DNA of 64,000 bases from G965216255 sp965216255 (lineage in GTDB: Bacteria > Bacteroidota > Rhodothermia > Rhodothermales > Bin80): assembly GCA_965216255.1 (NCBI GenBank), contig OZ244148.1, forward strand, positions 1,116,001 to 1,180,000. Direction: 5' to 3'. Numbering within the stretch: the first letter of the stretch is position 1; each line of letters begins with the position of its first letter. A program made the translations under genes and the position numbers. A model generated the notes under the pieces. It saw nothing but the letters and a program-made list of their open reading frames with translations, did not search any database and was not told the origin of the DNA. Positions 54,233 through 63,370 of this stretch are shown piece by piece.

Positions 54233-55525
54233 ATGCCGAAAGTAACTCCCGAAATCCTCGTTTGGGCACGCGAGACCGCGGGCCTGACGCGCCAAGAAGC
54301 TGTCAGAAAGATCGGCATAGGCGATTCCCAGGACATGACGGCCGTTGATAAGCTCACTGCAATGGAGCGCGGTGATAAAGATCCAACACGGCCTGTTTTG
54401 GTCAAGATGGCGCGGCAATATCGCAGGCCGCTCATCACCTTCTACTTGTTCCATCCGCCACGAAAGGGGGATCGGGGCGCCGACTTCCGCATGCTTTCTG
54501 GGGCACAATCCGAGAAGATGAATCCCCTGGTCGATGCGCTCGTCCGCGATGTGCGGAGTCGGCAAAGTATGGTTCGAGCCGTGCTGGAAGCCGAGGATGA
54601 GGCTGAGTCCCTGCCGTTCGTGGGTACTTTAAAAGAGCTCGAATGCGTATCAGCAGGCACTGATCAATCGTTGCGCCGCGCCCTCGAGGCTCTGTATCAG
54701 GTGCTCCCTCTCGATTTTCCCACCCGGTACTACGCGCAGCCCAACTCAAAAGACGCATTCAATCTGCTCCGATCCATAGCCGAGGCTGCCGGTGTATTCG
54801 TCCTGCTCAAGGGGGACTTGGGAAGCCACCATACCGCCCTCCCTGTGGATGTCTTTCGTGGTTTCGTGATCGCTGACGACATCGCCCCGTTCGTGGTCAT
54901 TAACAACCAAGACTCGCCATCAGCTTGGTCTTTGACGCTGTTGCATGAACTGGTCCACCTGCTGCTTGGCCAGACCTGCATCAGCGGAGATTATTCTGAG
55001 AAGGCAAGCGAGGTGTTCTGCACCACCGTCGCTTCGGCGTGCATGCTGCCGGCAGAGGAGCTCGAAAAGATTGATATAGCGCCAGATCAGGACATCACCG
55101 AACAGGAGCAGCATATCAGCTCGTTCGCCCAGCATCGGAATCTGAGTCACACGATGGTCGACTACCGGCTCCTGCGCTCCGGGTGCATCGATCAGCCAAC
55201 CTTTAACTTCCTCCGCGCCCGTTTCACCAATCGGTGGCAGCTCGAGCGCAAGAAACGACGCAAATCAGCTAGCGAGTCGGCTGGCGGCCCTAGTTACTAC
55301 GTCGTTTGTCGTTACAGGGTCGGAACGGCCCTGTTGTCGCTTACTGGGCGCATGATGGGCTCTGGTGCGCTTTCCACGACCAAGGCTGCCAAAATCTTGG
55401 GTGTCAAGCCCACGCAGGTGGGCACACTGCTGTGCTCCCCCAAGAACCTGAAGGCAACCGTGCATGGTTTACTTACTCGACGCCAACGTCCTAATCGACG
55501 CACATCGCGACTATTACCCGATTGA
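54233..55525 (+). CDS. XRE helix-turn-helix protein with ImmA/IrrE peptidase domain
   Basis: 430 residues from the ATG at 54233 (MPKVTPEILVWARETAGLTR). The N-terminal XRE domain (residues 5-70) is followed by a linker and an ImmA/IrrE domain with HELVH at 238-242 (LTLLHELVHLLLGQ). The usual third zinc ligand, a Glu in the FCNxVAxEFLxP motif, is Ala here (FCTTVASACMLP), so peptidase activity is doubtful. The C-terminal part (GGPSYYVVCRYRVGTALLSL) is typical of antitoxins paired with PIN toxins. The ORF runs 62 bases into the PIN gene, longer than relatives, suggesting loss of the original stop. It is likely the antitoxin and autoregulator of the pair. Confidence 0.85.
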   Translation: MPKVTPEILVWARETAGLTRQEAVRKIGIGDSQDMTAVDKLTAMERGDKDPTRPVLVKMARQYRRPLITFYLFHPPRKGDRGADFRMLSGAQSEKMNPLVDALVRDVRSRQSMVRAVLEAEDEAESLPFVGTLKELECVSAGTDQSLRRALEALYQVLPLDFPTRYYAQPNSKDAFNLLRSIAEAAGVFVLLKGDLGSHHTALPVDVFRGFVIADDIAPFVVINNQDSPSAWSLTLLHELVHLLLGQTCISGDYSEKASEVFCTTVASACMLPAEELEKIDIAPDQDITEQEQHISSFAQHRNLSHTMVDYRLLRSGCIDQPTFNFLRARFTNRWQLERKKRRKSASESAGGPSYYVVCRYRVGTALLSLTGRMMGSGALSTTKAAKILGVKPTQVGTLLCSPKNLKATVHGLLTRRQRPNRRTSRLLPD

Positions 55526-55977
55526 CCGGGTTCCCGAGTTCTGGGACTGGCTCGTTGACTGTGCGGTTTACCAACAAACGAAGATTCCGTTGGAGATGTA
55601 TGAAGAGGTGCTTCAAGGAAGACCAGATCAACTCACACGTTGGCTGAAGGGAGAGAAGGACACAATGGTTCTTGACGAGAACGTTGACAGAGCGCTCGTC
55701 GCCCGAGTGATGGCATGCTACGGGTCAGATTTGAACGACGAGGAACTACAGATACCTGGCCGAGACCCGTTCCTGATCGCCTACGCTCTCGGCGACTCCA
55801 CGCAACGCTTGATTGTTACCACTGAGGTCTCGAAGCCGAAGAGAAAAGGGCGCAAACCGCCACATTCCTAACGTGTGTTGGGACCTCGGGGTACGTTGCT
55901 GCAGCACCTTCGAGTTCATCAAGAATCTGGACTTCAGGACCGATTGGCGGAATCAAAGCGGTGGAAGCATGGCGTAG
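55464..55977 (+). pseudogene. PIN-domain (DUF4411) ribonuclease toxin with C-terminal frameshift
   Basis: From ATG at 55464 the PIN core is intact (MVYLLDANVLIDAHRDYYP, VPEFWDWLVD, PLEMYEEVLQ, PGRDPFLIAYALG), with the acidic catalytic residues visible. The frame stops at 55871 after KPKRKGRKPPHS. One base further on, another frame continues the family C-terminus: IPNVCWDLGVRCCSTFEFIK and NLDFRTDW, to TAG at 55977. A one-base shift near 55862 thus separates the last about 35 residues. Without the shift the protein would be about 170 residues, normal for DUF4411. It overlaps the XRE-ImmA gene. Confidence 0.8.
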
Positions 55978-56125
55978 GGACTGTCAAGTACCCTACGTCC
56001 ATCCCTTTTGCCTTGGCAGAGAGCATTGCCGGCCGATTCAACGTAGTACCCACAGCCCCCAAGCAGATTGCCTATCCGTGCGCCTGTGCTACCCCTATCA
56101 ATTCCCCTACGTAATTCCCTTTCCT

Positions 56126-59047
56126 TTATATCCGCTTTGGGAGGCGCATCACGCGGGAGTCTGGAGGCAGGTAACCTGCGAGATCCTCCATTATGGCCTC
56201 CGCCTCCTGCAGCGTCTTGAAGAGCCCGATTCCAATGCGGAAAACGACCTCTTCCTCTTCCAGGGCGGTAAAGATATCGATGGCATGGGGGAAGTCGCCA
56301 AAGGCCCGTCCAAAATTGCGCGCGAACCCCACTGCCGCCTCGCGGCTGCGTTCGGTGCCGACCAGGACGGTGTAGCCGCCCTGCGACCAGTCAATGAGGC
56401 CCAGGCCAGCCTCCCGCAGCCCCTCGGACGCTTCAGCAGCCAATAGATCCTGCTTCGATGGCTCCATGCCGGGGAAAGGCACATCAGACCCTGCGGCGCC
56501 CGCCCCGTCACCCGCCGAAACCGGCGTTACCTCTTCACTCATTGGCGCAGAATCGCCGGATGCCACGACCAGCGTATCGCTTTCCGAATCCATGGCCAAA
56601 GAATCCCTCGCCCCGGCCATAGCTTCCGGTGGCGCATTCAGCGTGTCCGGCAGCACGGAGGATGTATCCGGCGGGTGCAGGATCTGCCAATGCTCGTCCA
56701 GCGCGATCCGCATTTTTCTGGCCTGCTTGGCCTCCGGTGCGAAAGGGTACAGATCTGCCAGCCGCTGGTACACGTAAACCACGTTCAACGAATCCACGGA
56801 GGTGCTGTCGCTATCCGCCCCTTCCGGCCACCACCGAGCCGTGTGCAGCATGGAGGTGTCCGCGGAAAGGGGCAGCACTCCAAATAAATCCAAGCTGTCC
56901 CGCACGGCCCATTCCAGGTAAACCTGCGCTGCGGCTAGCAGCGCGCGGGGCGCCACAGAAGTGGTGGGAAATCTGGCGGCCAACGCCACCAGGCTGTCCA
57001 GCGCCGCCGTATACGCACCGCGCTGCCACGCGGCATGGGCACGACCGTAGGCATTTTCTGCTCGCGTAAGCGAGTCCGGAGCTACGGACTGCAGGGCACC
57101 GAGTCCAAGCCTGGCCGCCGCCTGCGCGGCAAACTCCGAACGCGGATCTCGCTCCAAAATCTCGCGGTAGAGGCCGTGCGCGGCAAGCGTATCCCCTAGT
57201 GCCCGTTGCATTTCTGCCAGGGCATAAAATGCACGCTGCGCCACGGGTTCATCAGCGTCGTCCTCTATCACCATGCGATACCAGGCTGCCGCGGAGTCTG
57301 GCAATTCCATGGAGAGAAACAGCACGTTGCCCAGCTCGTAGCGCGCCAGTGCACGCTCGGACCGCATGCGCTTTTGGCTGAGAGAATCGCGTGGGACCGA
57401 GGAGACATCCACTTCGGGAAGCGCTTCACCTTCCTGCACAAAGGCTTTCAACTCCGCTTCGTCTGTCAGCCCTTCCGTTTCCCTGGCCACCGCAGTGACG
57501 GCGTCAATACGACGCCAGTTTGGGGCCAGTGGCCGATCTCCCCACAGCAAAAAGAAATCGGCACGGGACTGCTGCATGCGTGCCGGTTCCCGATGAAAGA
57601 GAAAGCCTGCAGCGCCCGTAGCGCCCTGACCAATGTCCTTGCCGGCAGGAGTGCGCCCGAAGTCGTCATCGAAATTATTGGCGTCCCGCCCACGAAACTG
57701 CGACTCGATCTGCCGACGCTCCATCAATCGCTGCTGCTCCTTGCGCTCCTCCGCGAGGCGCTCGCGCAGTTCCAGCACCACAGCCTGGAACGTACTATCA
57801 TCCAGGCTTCCCAAAAATAGCAGGGAGTCCATCAAAACCACGCGGTCCAGCACTGCAGTATAGCCTACAAAAATCCGTGCCAGTTCTTCCCCGTCCGTGA
57901 TGGCACCGGGAGCGTAGAGTGGCGGAGCCGCACTGCCCGATGTACCCATCAGCGACGAATTGCGGCCGGCCTTGAGGCTGCTCTTGGCAGTATCGAAATG
58001 GGCCGCAGCATACGGATAGTCAACCATTACGTCCCGGTAAAAGATACCCAGCGAATAGTGGGTGGCCCCGCGTACCGGAGCCCCCTGGGCTGTTGGGTCG
58101 TACAGCAACTCGTCAAAAACGGCCATGGTCTCGTCATAGTAACCCAACTCCTGGAAAATGCGACCGCGGCGGTAAGCCAGTTCGGCTCGGTGCTCGTAAT
58201 TCTTATCGTCCCTCTCCATGCGTCGCAGGGCCCCCATGGCCGTCGCCGGGTCCCCGTGATCCCCCTGTACCCGCACCGCGCTGTACTGTGCGGCATAGGA
58301 AAGCTCGTAGACGGGCTGGTACTCCTGGACGCCCTCATAGGCGGCTATCGCTTCCGGATACCGGGCCAGGCCTTCATAAACCTGGCCCAGCAGAAATTGC
58401 GCCCGGCTGGCCAGTTCCCGATCCCTTGCTGCCGCCAATCCCGATTCAAGCTCGAGAACAGCTTCTTCCCAGTTTTCACGTTTAACATGCAGTTCAGCAA
58501 GCGCCATCCTCAGTTTCGGCTCCCATCGCCGCGAAATGTCCTCTCGGCTGAGCGTGGCCTGCAAATGGTCATAGGCCGCATCGAATGCTCCGCTGGCGAT
58601 GTACGTGCGGGCAAGCCAGAAGCGGGCTTCGTCGTGAAGCGGCGATTCCAGCGCGAGTATCTCCCGGAATTTCCCCTCGGCTCCGACGAAATTCAGCGTA
58701 TGAAACCATGCCTTGCCGATTACCATCATGGCGTCATCGACCCATTTCGAGTCCGGGTGCTCCCGCAAAATGTCGGCGCTCTTCAGGATGGCATCCTCAA
58801 AGGGCTTGCGCTGCGTGGTAGCACGCTCGCTGCGCCCGAAGAGCGAAAGATAAACGTCCTGGTTGACGGGCTGGCGCTTGGTCTGCTCTTCAAACGCCTT
58901 CACACCCGTGTCCAGCGCCTGTTCGGCGTTGAAGTACGTGTTATAGTAGGCAGAGAAGTCGTCTACCCGGGCTCCGATAATAGATCCGCGACCACAGCCC
59001 GCCACGCAAAGCAGCGCAGTTACCGTCAGAAGGTGGTACCGGATCAT
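56126..59047 (-). CDS. Large TPR lipoprotein, possibly SprE/PorW-like
   Basis: 973 residues. A lipoprotein signal ends MIRYHLLTVTALLCVAGC. The opening FSAYYNTYFNAEQALDTGVK is reminiscent of gliding-motility/T9SS lipoproteins of the SprE/PorW type. TPR-like helices fill most of the length (EARFWLARTYIASGAFDAAY, QFLLGQVYEGLARYPEAIAA, AFYALAEMQRALGDTLAAHG). The last about 85 residues resemble a SPOR-type peptidoglycan-binding fold (GGYTVLVGTERSREAAVGFA). A T9SS role would fit the secreted protein at 5976, but this is inference. It lies 29 bases downstream of pyruvate kinase. Confidence 0.75.
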   Translation of the reverse strand: MIRYHLLTVTALLCVAGCGRGSIIGARVDDFSAYYNTYFNAEQALDTGVKAFEEQTKRQPVNQDVYLSLFGRSERATTQRKPFEDAILKSADILREHPDSKWVDDAMMVIGKAWFHTLNFVGAEGKFREILALESPLHDEARFWLARTYIASGAFDAAYDHLQATLSREDISRRWEPKLRMALAELHVKRENWEEAVLELESGLAAARDRELASRAQFLLGQVYEGLARYPEAIAAYEGVQEYQPVYELSYAAQYSAVRVQGDHGDPATAMGALRRMERDDKNYEHRAELAYRRGRIFQELGYYDETMAVFDELLYDPTAQGAPVRGATHYSLGIFYRDVMVDYPYAAAHFDTAKSSLKAGRNSSLMGTSGSAAPPLYAPGAITDGEELARIFVGYTAVLDRVVLMDSLLFLGSLDDSTFQAVVLELRERLAEERKEQQRLMERRQIESQFRGRDANNFDDDFGRTPAGKDIGQGATGAAGFLFHREPARMQQSRADFFLLWGDRPLAPNWRRIDAVTAVARETEGLTDEAELKAFVQEGEALPEVDVSSVPRDSLSQKRMRSERALARYELGNVLFLSMELPDSAAAWYRMVIEDDADEPVAQRAFYALAEMQRALGDTLAAHGLYREILERDPRSEFAAQAAARLGLGALQSVAPDSLTRAENAYGRAHAAWQRGAYTAALDSLVALAARFPTTSVAPRALLAAAQVYLEWAVRDSLDLFGVLPLSADTSMLHTARWWPEGADSDSTSVDSLNVVYVYQRLADLYPFAPEAKQARKMRIALDEHWQILHPPDTSSVLPDTLNAPPEAMAGARDSLAMDSESDTLVVASGDSAPMSEEVTPVSAGDGAGAAGSDVPFPGMEPSKQDLLAAEASEGLREAGLGLIDWSQGGYTVLVGTERSREAAVGFARNFGRAFGDFPHAIDIFTALEEEEVVFRIGIGLFKTLQEAEAIMEDLAGYLPPDSRVMRLPKRI

Positions 59048-59076
59048 GGACGTAATGGGCTACCGATCGCCGTGCC

Positions 59077-60525
59077 TCAGACAATCTGACTAACGTGGAC
59101 CATGTTGGTACGATCTCTCCTAGGAAGCGGCATACCGGCTGTTACTACGATATAGTCGCCGCGCCGCACGAGACCGTGGCTCAGCAGGGTCCTGTGCACG
59201 ACGCCAACCCCGGAATCCGTGTCATTTTGGAAGCGAATGTGAAAGCCTTTTGTTCCCCAGAGGATGCTGAGCTGCCCCACGAGACGGGGCTCGTCCGTAA
59301 AGGCATAGACTGGCATGCGGGGCCGATGCCGGGCGATGGCCCGGGCCGTGGCACCGGAATGGGTAAGACACACCAGCGCCACGGCTCCCACATGCTCTGC
59401 GAGCTCGCAGGCGGTGAGGCTCACCGACTCGGTTACATTCCGCCCTTCCGATAGCGACGCCAGAACCTCGGGAAGCCGCCGCCTGTCTACGGGCAAGGCA
59501 TTTCGGTGGCGCTCTGCCTCCTCCACGATCCTAGCCATGGCCTCCACCACTACCGCCGGGTGCCGGCCAACGGCCGTCTCACCGGAGAGCATCACGCTGT
59601 CCGTCCCATCGAGTACCGCATTCGCCACGTCGCTGGCCTCTGCGCGGGTAGGCCGCATATGTTCCACCATGCTTTCCAACATCTGGGTCGCCGTTATGAC
59701 AGGCTTGCTGGCGATACGGCACTTTCGGATAATGCTCTTTTGTACACCCGGCACCTGCGACATAGGTATCTCAATGCCCAAGTCGCCACGAGCCACCATA
59801 ATGCCATCCGAAACAGCCAGGATTTCATCGATGCGATCTACTGCCTCGGGCTTCTCTATTTTGGCTATGATGCTGGCCGGGTGCCCCGCACTCTGAAGCC
59901 GCTTTCTAAGATGAACCACGTCCGTTTCGTCACGCACGAACGAGAGGGCCACGAAATGGACCCCCATCTCGACACCGACTGCGAGGTCTTCCAGGTCTTT
60001 CTCCGTCAGCGCAGGGCCTGCCGGGCGGATTCGAGGAAGATTGACGCCTTTCCGCGAATTAAGGGGGCCTCCTATGACTACTTCCGCCAGCACATCTGCG
60101 CCCTCCGTGCCAACGACCATGAGCTCGAGCATGCCGTCATTGATGAGGATCCGGCCGCCCCGCGTAACATCCGTTGCCAAGGCATCATAGCTGATGTTAA
60201 CGCGTGAGGCCGTGCCACACTCCACAGGCTCCGACGTTAGCACCAGCGTGTCGCCCTTCGAAAGCATAACCTCGCCGTCCTGCACCGCACCCACTCGAAT
60301 GCGTGGTCCCTGCAGATCCTGCAGCAGAGCCACCTGCCGATCCATGCGATGGGACTCTTCCCTAATCAGGGCCGCAGCCCGGATGTGGTCGGTGTGGCTG
60401 CCGTGCGAAAAATTGAGCCGCGCCACATCCGTACCAGCCGCGATAAGCGCACGGACGGTTTCGCGGTTACAGGACGCTGGACCGATAGTGGAGATGATCT
60501 TAGTGTGGCGCACCATGGCCTGCAT
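59077..60525 (-). CDS. pyk: Pyruvate kinase
   Basis: 482 residues. The family signature and catalytic sites are present: RLNFSHGSHTDHI, MVARGDLGIEIPMSQVPGVQ, MLESMVEHMRPTRAEASDVA and MLSGETAVGRHP. It ends with the C-terminal regulatory domain (HSGATARAIARHRPRMPVYA). It converts phosphoenolpyruvate and ADP to pyruvate and ATP, using K+ and Mg2+ as usual. An in-frame second start three codons downstream is possible. Confidence 0.96.
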   Translation of the reverse strand: MQAMVRHTKIISTIGPASCNRETVRALIAAGTDVARLNFSHGSHTDHIRAAALIREESHRMDRQVALLQDLQGPRIRVGAVQDGEVMLSKGDTLVLTSEPVECGTASRVNISYDALATDVTRGGRILINDGMLELMVVGTEGADVLAEVVIGGPLNSRKGVNLPRIRPAGPALTEKDLEDLAVGVEMGVHFVALSFVRDETDVVHLRKRLQSAGHPASIIAKIEKPEAVDRIDEILAVSDGIMVARGDLGIEIPMSQVPGVQKSIIRKCRIASKPVITATQMLESMVEHMRPTRAEASDVANAVLDGTDSVMLSGETAVGRHPAVVVEAMARIVEEAERHRNALPVDRRRLPEVLASLSEGRNVTESVSLTACELAEHVGAVALVCLTHSGATARAIARHRPRMPVYAFTDEPRLVGQLSILWGTKGFHIRFQNDTDSGVGVVHRTLLSHGLVRRGDYIVVTAGMPLPRRDRTNMVHVSQIV

Positions 60526-60688
60526 GGGACCTCGAGGGCTTGCGCTGGGTCAATGATCGAGCTATGTCGCCATGGGTACAAGGTATCACCTGGCGCCATG
60601 ATCGGCACCAGCGCAGGGGGAGGCGGCAACCAATCCCGCCGCAGGGCATTAACCCATTCCCACTACGCCATCTTAGCGTACCGATACG

Positions 60689-61801
60689 ATGCCTGCTACC
60701 CGTCTTCTGCTGCTTTCACTTGCCATGCTCCCTGCCACGCTTGGCTACGGCCAGGAGCGGCGGATAGAGTTCCCGGACACGCCACCGTATGTCACGCTGG
60801 TATGCGACTTCCACATGCACACCGTGTTTTCGGACGGCAGCGTGTGGCCTAACATACGCGTGCAGGAAGCACTGAAGGACGGCCTCGACGTGATCGCCAT
60901 GACGGAGCACCTGGAATACCAGCCACACGCCGACGACATTCCGCACCCGGATCGCAACAGGGCCTTCGAGATTGCCCGTCAGGAGAGCTCAAACGGCTCA
61001 CTGCTCGTCCTCAATGGCTCTGAAATCACGCGCAATATGCCACCGGAGCATTCCAACGCCATTTTTGTCAAGGACGCAAACCTTTTGTTGATGGACGACC
61101 CCGTCGAAGTCTTCCGCGAAGCAAACCGGCAAGGGGCTTTCGTGTTTTGGAATCACCCGAACTGGACGAGTCAGCGCGAAGACGGCGTGGCCACACTCAC
61201 GGATATGCACCGTATGCTTATTGGGGAAAACCTGCTTCAGGGCATTGAGGTGGCCAATGAAACCACCTATTCCGACGAGGCGCTGCAAATCGCCCTGGAA
61301 AATAACCTGACCCTCATCGGTACATCCGACATACACGGTCTCGTGGACTGGCAGTTTGAAGTCCCGGAAGGAGGTCACCGCCCCGCCACGCTGGTTTTTG
61401 CTAGCGACCGCACACCGGGCGCGATCAAGGAAGCGCTTCTGGCTCGCCGTACGGCCGTATGGTTCAACCATACGCTTATCGGACGGGAAACGGTGCTGAT
61501 GCCGCTCATTGACGCGTCACTGCAGGTAGCGAATGCCCAATACAAGGGGTCTACCACGGTCCTTGCCGTAACACTGAGAAACACCTCGGACGCGCAGTTC
61601 CTGCTACGCAATCGGTCCGAGTTCACCTTTCATGAGGGGGCGGACATCCTTAAGGTAAAGCCGCACGGAGAAACGTCATTCGAGGTGAAGACCGTCGACG
61701 AGAAAGCGTCCGTAGCACTAACCTTCGAAGTGCTAAACGCGGTTACTGCCCCGAATGAACATCCCGCCTATACGGCGCAGGTCCAGATAACGCCGGACTG
61801 A
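60689..61801 (+). CDS. Sb-PDE family (PHP-like) phosphodiesterase, secreted
   Basis: 370 residues. The signal peptide (LLLLSLAMLPATLGYGQ) precedes a PHP-type metal site: CDFHMHTVFSDGS near residue 38, MTEHLEYQPHADD, FWNHPNWTSQ and GTSDIHGLVDW. These His/Asp motifs bind metals in this fold. The C-terminal about 110 residues are a beta domain. Members of the Sb-PDE family hydrolyse phosphodiesters; the natural substrate is unknown. It is convergent with the PhoX-like gene, one base apart. Confidence 0.9.
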   Translation: MPATRLLLLSLAMLPATLGYGQERRIEFPDTPPYVTLVCDFHMHTVFSDGSVWPNIRVQEALKDGLDVIAMTEHLEYQPHADDIPHPDRNRAFEIARQESSNGSLLVLNGSEITRNMPPEHSNAIFVKDANLLLMDDPVEVFREANRQGAFVFWNHPNWTSQREDGVATLTDMHRMLIGENLLQGIEVANETTYSDEALQIALENNLTLIGTSDIHGLVDWQFEVPEGGHRPATLVFASDRTPGAIKEALLARRTAVWFNHTLIGRETVLMPLIDASLQVANAQYKGSTTVLAVTLRNTSDAQFLLRNRSEFTFHEGADILKVKPHGETSFEVKTVDEKASVALTFEVLNAVTAPNEHPAYTAQVQITPD

Positions 61802-61802
61802 C

Positions 61803-63179
61803 CTAGCCGACTTGCCACGGCCCCGTGATGGCAACGGTAAGGCCATCCTTCTGTATGTTGACAAACAACGTGGTGCCGTCGGGCGAAAACACCGCTCCGG
61901 CCAGCTCTGAATCACTGAGCGCGTTGTGAGCAAACTTGTAGATGTCGCCGTTCGGGGTAATCCCAACCAAAAACTGCTCGCCGGAGCCGTCCTCGCAGAC
62001 AATCAGGTCTCCCCACGGCGTCACCGTGAGATTGTCGGCATTATCTATCAGACCCGGATCGTCCGGTTCGACGAAAAGCTCAAGCGTACCTGGCTGTGAC
62101 GCTTCTTCATCCCTTCCCTCATACGGGCTCGGTTTGTAGCTCCAGATCTGTCCGCGCCGCGCCGCACCGCCGTTGGTGCAGGCAAAGTACACGGACTCTT
62201 GGCCATACCACATCCCTTCGCCGCGCGCAAAGCGGGCAGCCCCGCTGGAAAAGCCCCGGAGCCGCAGGTCATTCTCGGGAGAGAGTATATTTTCCAGGTT
62301 GATCCATTGCACGGGCAGGCGCTCTCCCCGCTCCACGGTTCTGTCCTCCCAGTTGCGCGTATCCAGGCCTGGCTGACCAGCGACCGCCAGAGCCTGGAGC
62401 CGGCCGCCTTCCTGCAAGCGCCCCGGTACCAGCGGTAAAAACCGGTAGACAAGGCCATCGTGGGCATCCTCCGTCTGATACACGGCGTGGGAAGAAGGGT
62501 CAACGGCGATGGCTTCGTGATTGAAGCGCCCCATACCCAAGAGTGGCACAGGCGCTGCCAGCAGCGGAGACATGCTGGCAGGCACCTCGAACGAAAATCC
62601 GTGGTCCCGGCTCAGGTGCTCCCCTGCCCGTTCCACCGTCTCTTCGCAGCTAATCCACGAGTTCCACGGCGTCGGGCCGCCTGCGCAGTTACGAAGGGTG
62701 CCGGCAAGACTCAGGTACTGTGATTCGACGCGCTGTGCGGCCGTGTCATAGATGACGGTCGTGGTACCTCCGAGGCAGGGCTTGCCTGCGGCACCGCCGT
62801 CATAGAGGGCGCCCGCTGGCAGAAGACCCATGCGTTCGTTGTCGGGGCCGAATGCCCCCTGTGCAGGGTCGCCGTTACTATCGACCTCGTGGTTGCGAAT
62901 CAGGATGGTACGACCGCCCTCCCCGGCAAACGCCGCCATGCCATCGGGAAGTCCCGGCACCAGGAGTCCGTCCGTCATAGGATCGGAAGTCCGGGAAATA
63001 ATGCGATAGGCAAATCCCTCCGGAAGATCCATGATGCCTTCCGGATCGGCGATGAGAGGCCCGAAACGATCGGCCATAGGGAGCGTCCTCCCTTTACACC
63101 CGGCCAGGGTGTGGAGCCCGGAAAAACCAAGGGCAAACGCCCCAGATATCTGCAGAAAGTGGCGTCGAGAAGCAGTCAT
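61803..63179 (-). CDS. PhoX/DUF839 family protein with Tat signal
   Basis: 458 residues. The N-terminus ASRRHFLQISGAFALGFSG is a twin-arginine signal, with a Cys (TLAGCKG) after it that could be a lipobox. The PhoX fold is shown by RTILIRNHEVDSNGDPAQGA, LAGTLRNCAGGPTPWNSWIS, CEETVER and FNHEAIAVDPSSHAVYQTED. It keeps going with PWGDLIVCEDGSGEQFLVGI. PhoX enzymes are Ca/Fe alkaline phosphatases; not all members have been tested for activity. Proximity to Sb-PDE suggests organic-phosphate scavenging. Confidence 0.88.
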   Translation of the reverse strand: MTASRRHFLQISGAFALGFSGLHTLAGCKGRTLPMADRFGPLIADPEGIMDLPEGFAYRIISRTSDPMTDGLLVPGLPDGMAAFAGEGGRTILIRNHEVDSNGDPAQGAFGPDNERMGLLPAGALYDGGAAGKPCLGGTTTVIYDTAAQRVESQYLSLAGTLRNCAGGPTPWNSWISCEETVERAGEHLSRDHGFSFEVPASMSPLLAAPVPLLGMGRFNHEAIAVDPSSHAVYQTEDAHDGLVYRFLPLVPGRLQEGGRLQALAVAGQPGLDTRNWEDRTVERGERLPVQWINLENILSPENDLRLRGFSSGAARFARGEGMWYGQESVYFACTNGGAARRGQIWSYKPSPYEGRDEEASQPGTLELFVEPDDPGLIDNADNLTVTPWGDLIVCEDGSGEQFLVGITPNGDIYKFAHNALSDSELAGAVFSPDGTTLFVNIQKDGLTVAITGPWQVG

Positions 63180-63370
63180 GGAGACGGAGTCAGCGGAGCC
63201 TTCATGAGCCCGTAAGGAAACGTCGCCGTGTGTACGCGAGGCGCCGCTGTTTGTGCCAAGACCGGATGGAGTTCAAAGGGCATGCCGCTTAGTGAATAGC
63301 CCCACCTGGAGCGCGCGACGCAACCGGACCCCGGGGATACATGGCCCAATCGAACTACCCGGCAACAACC

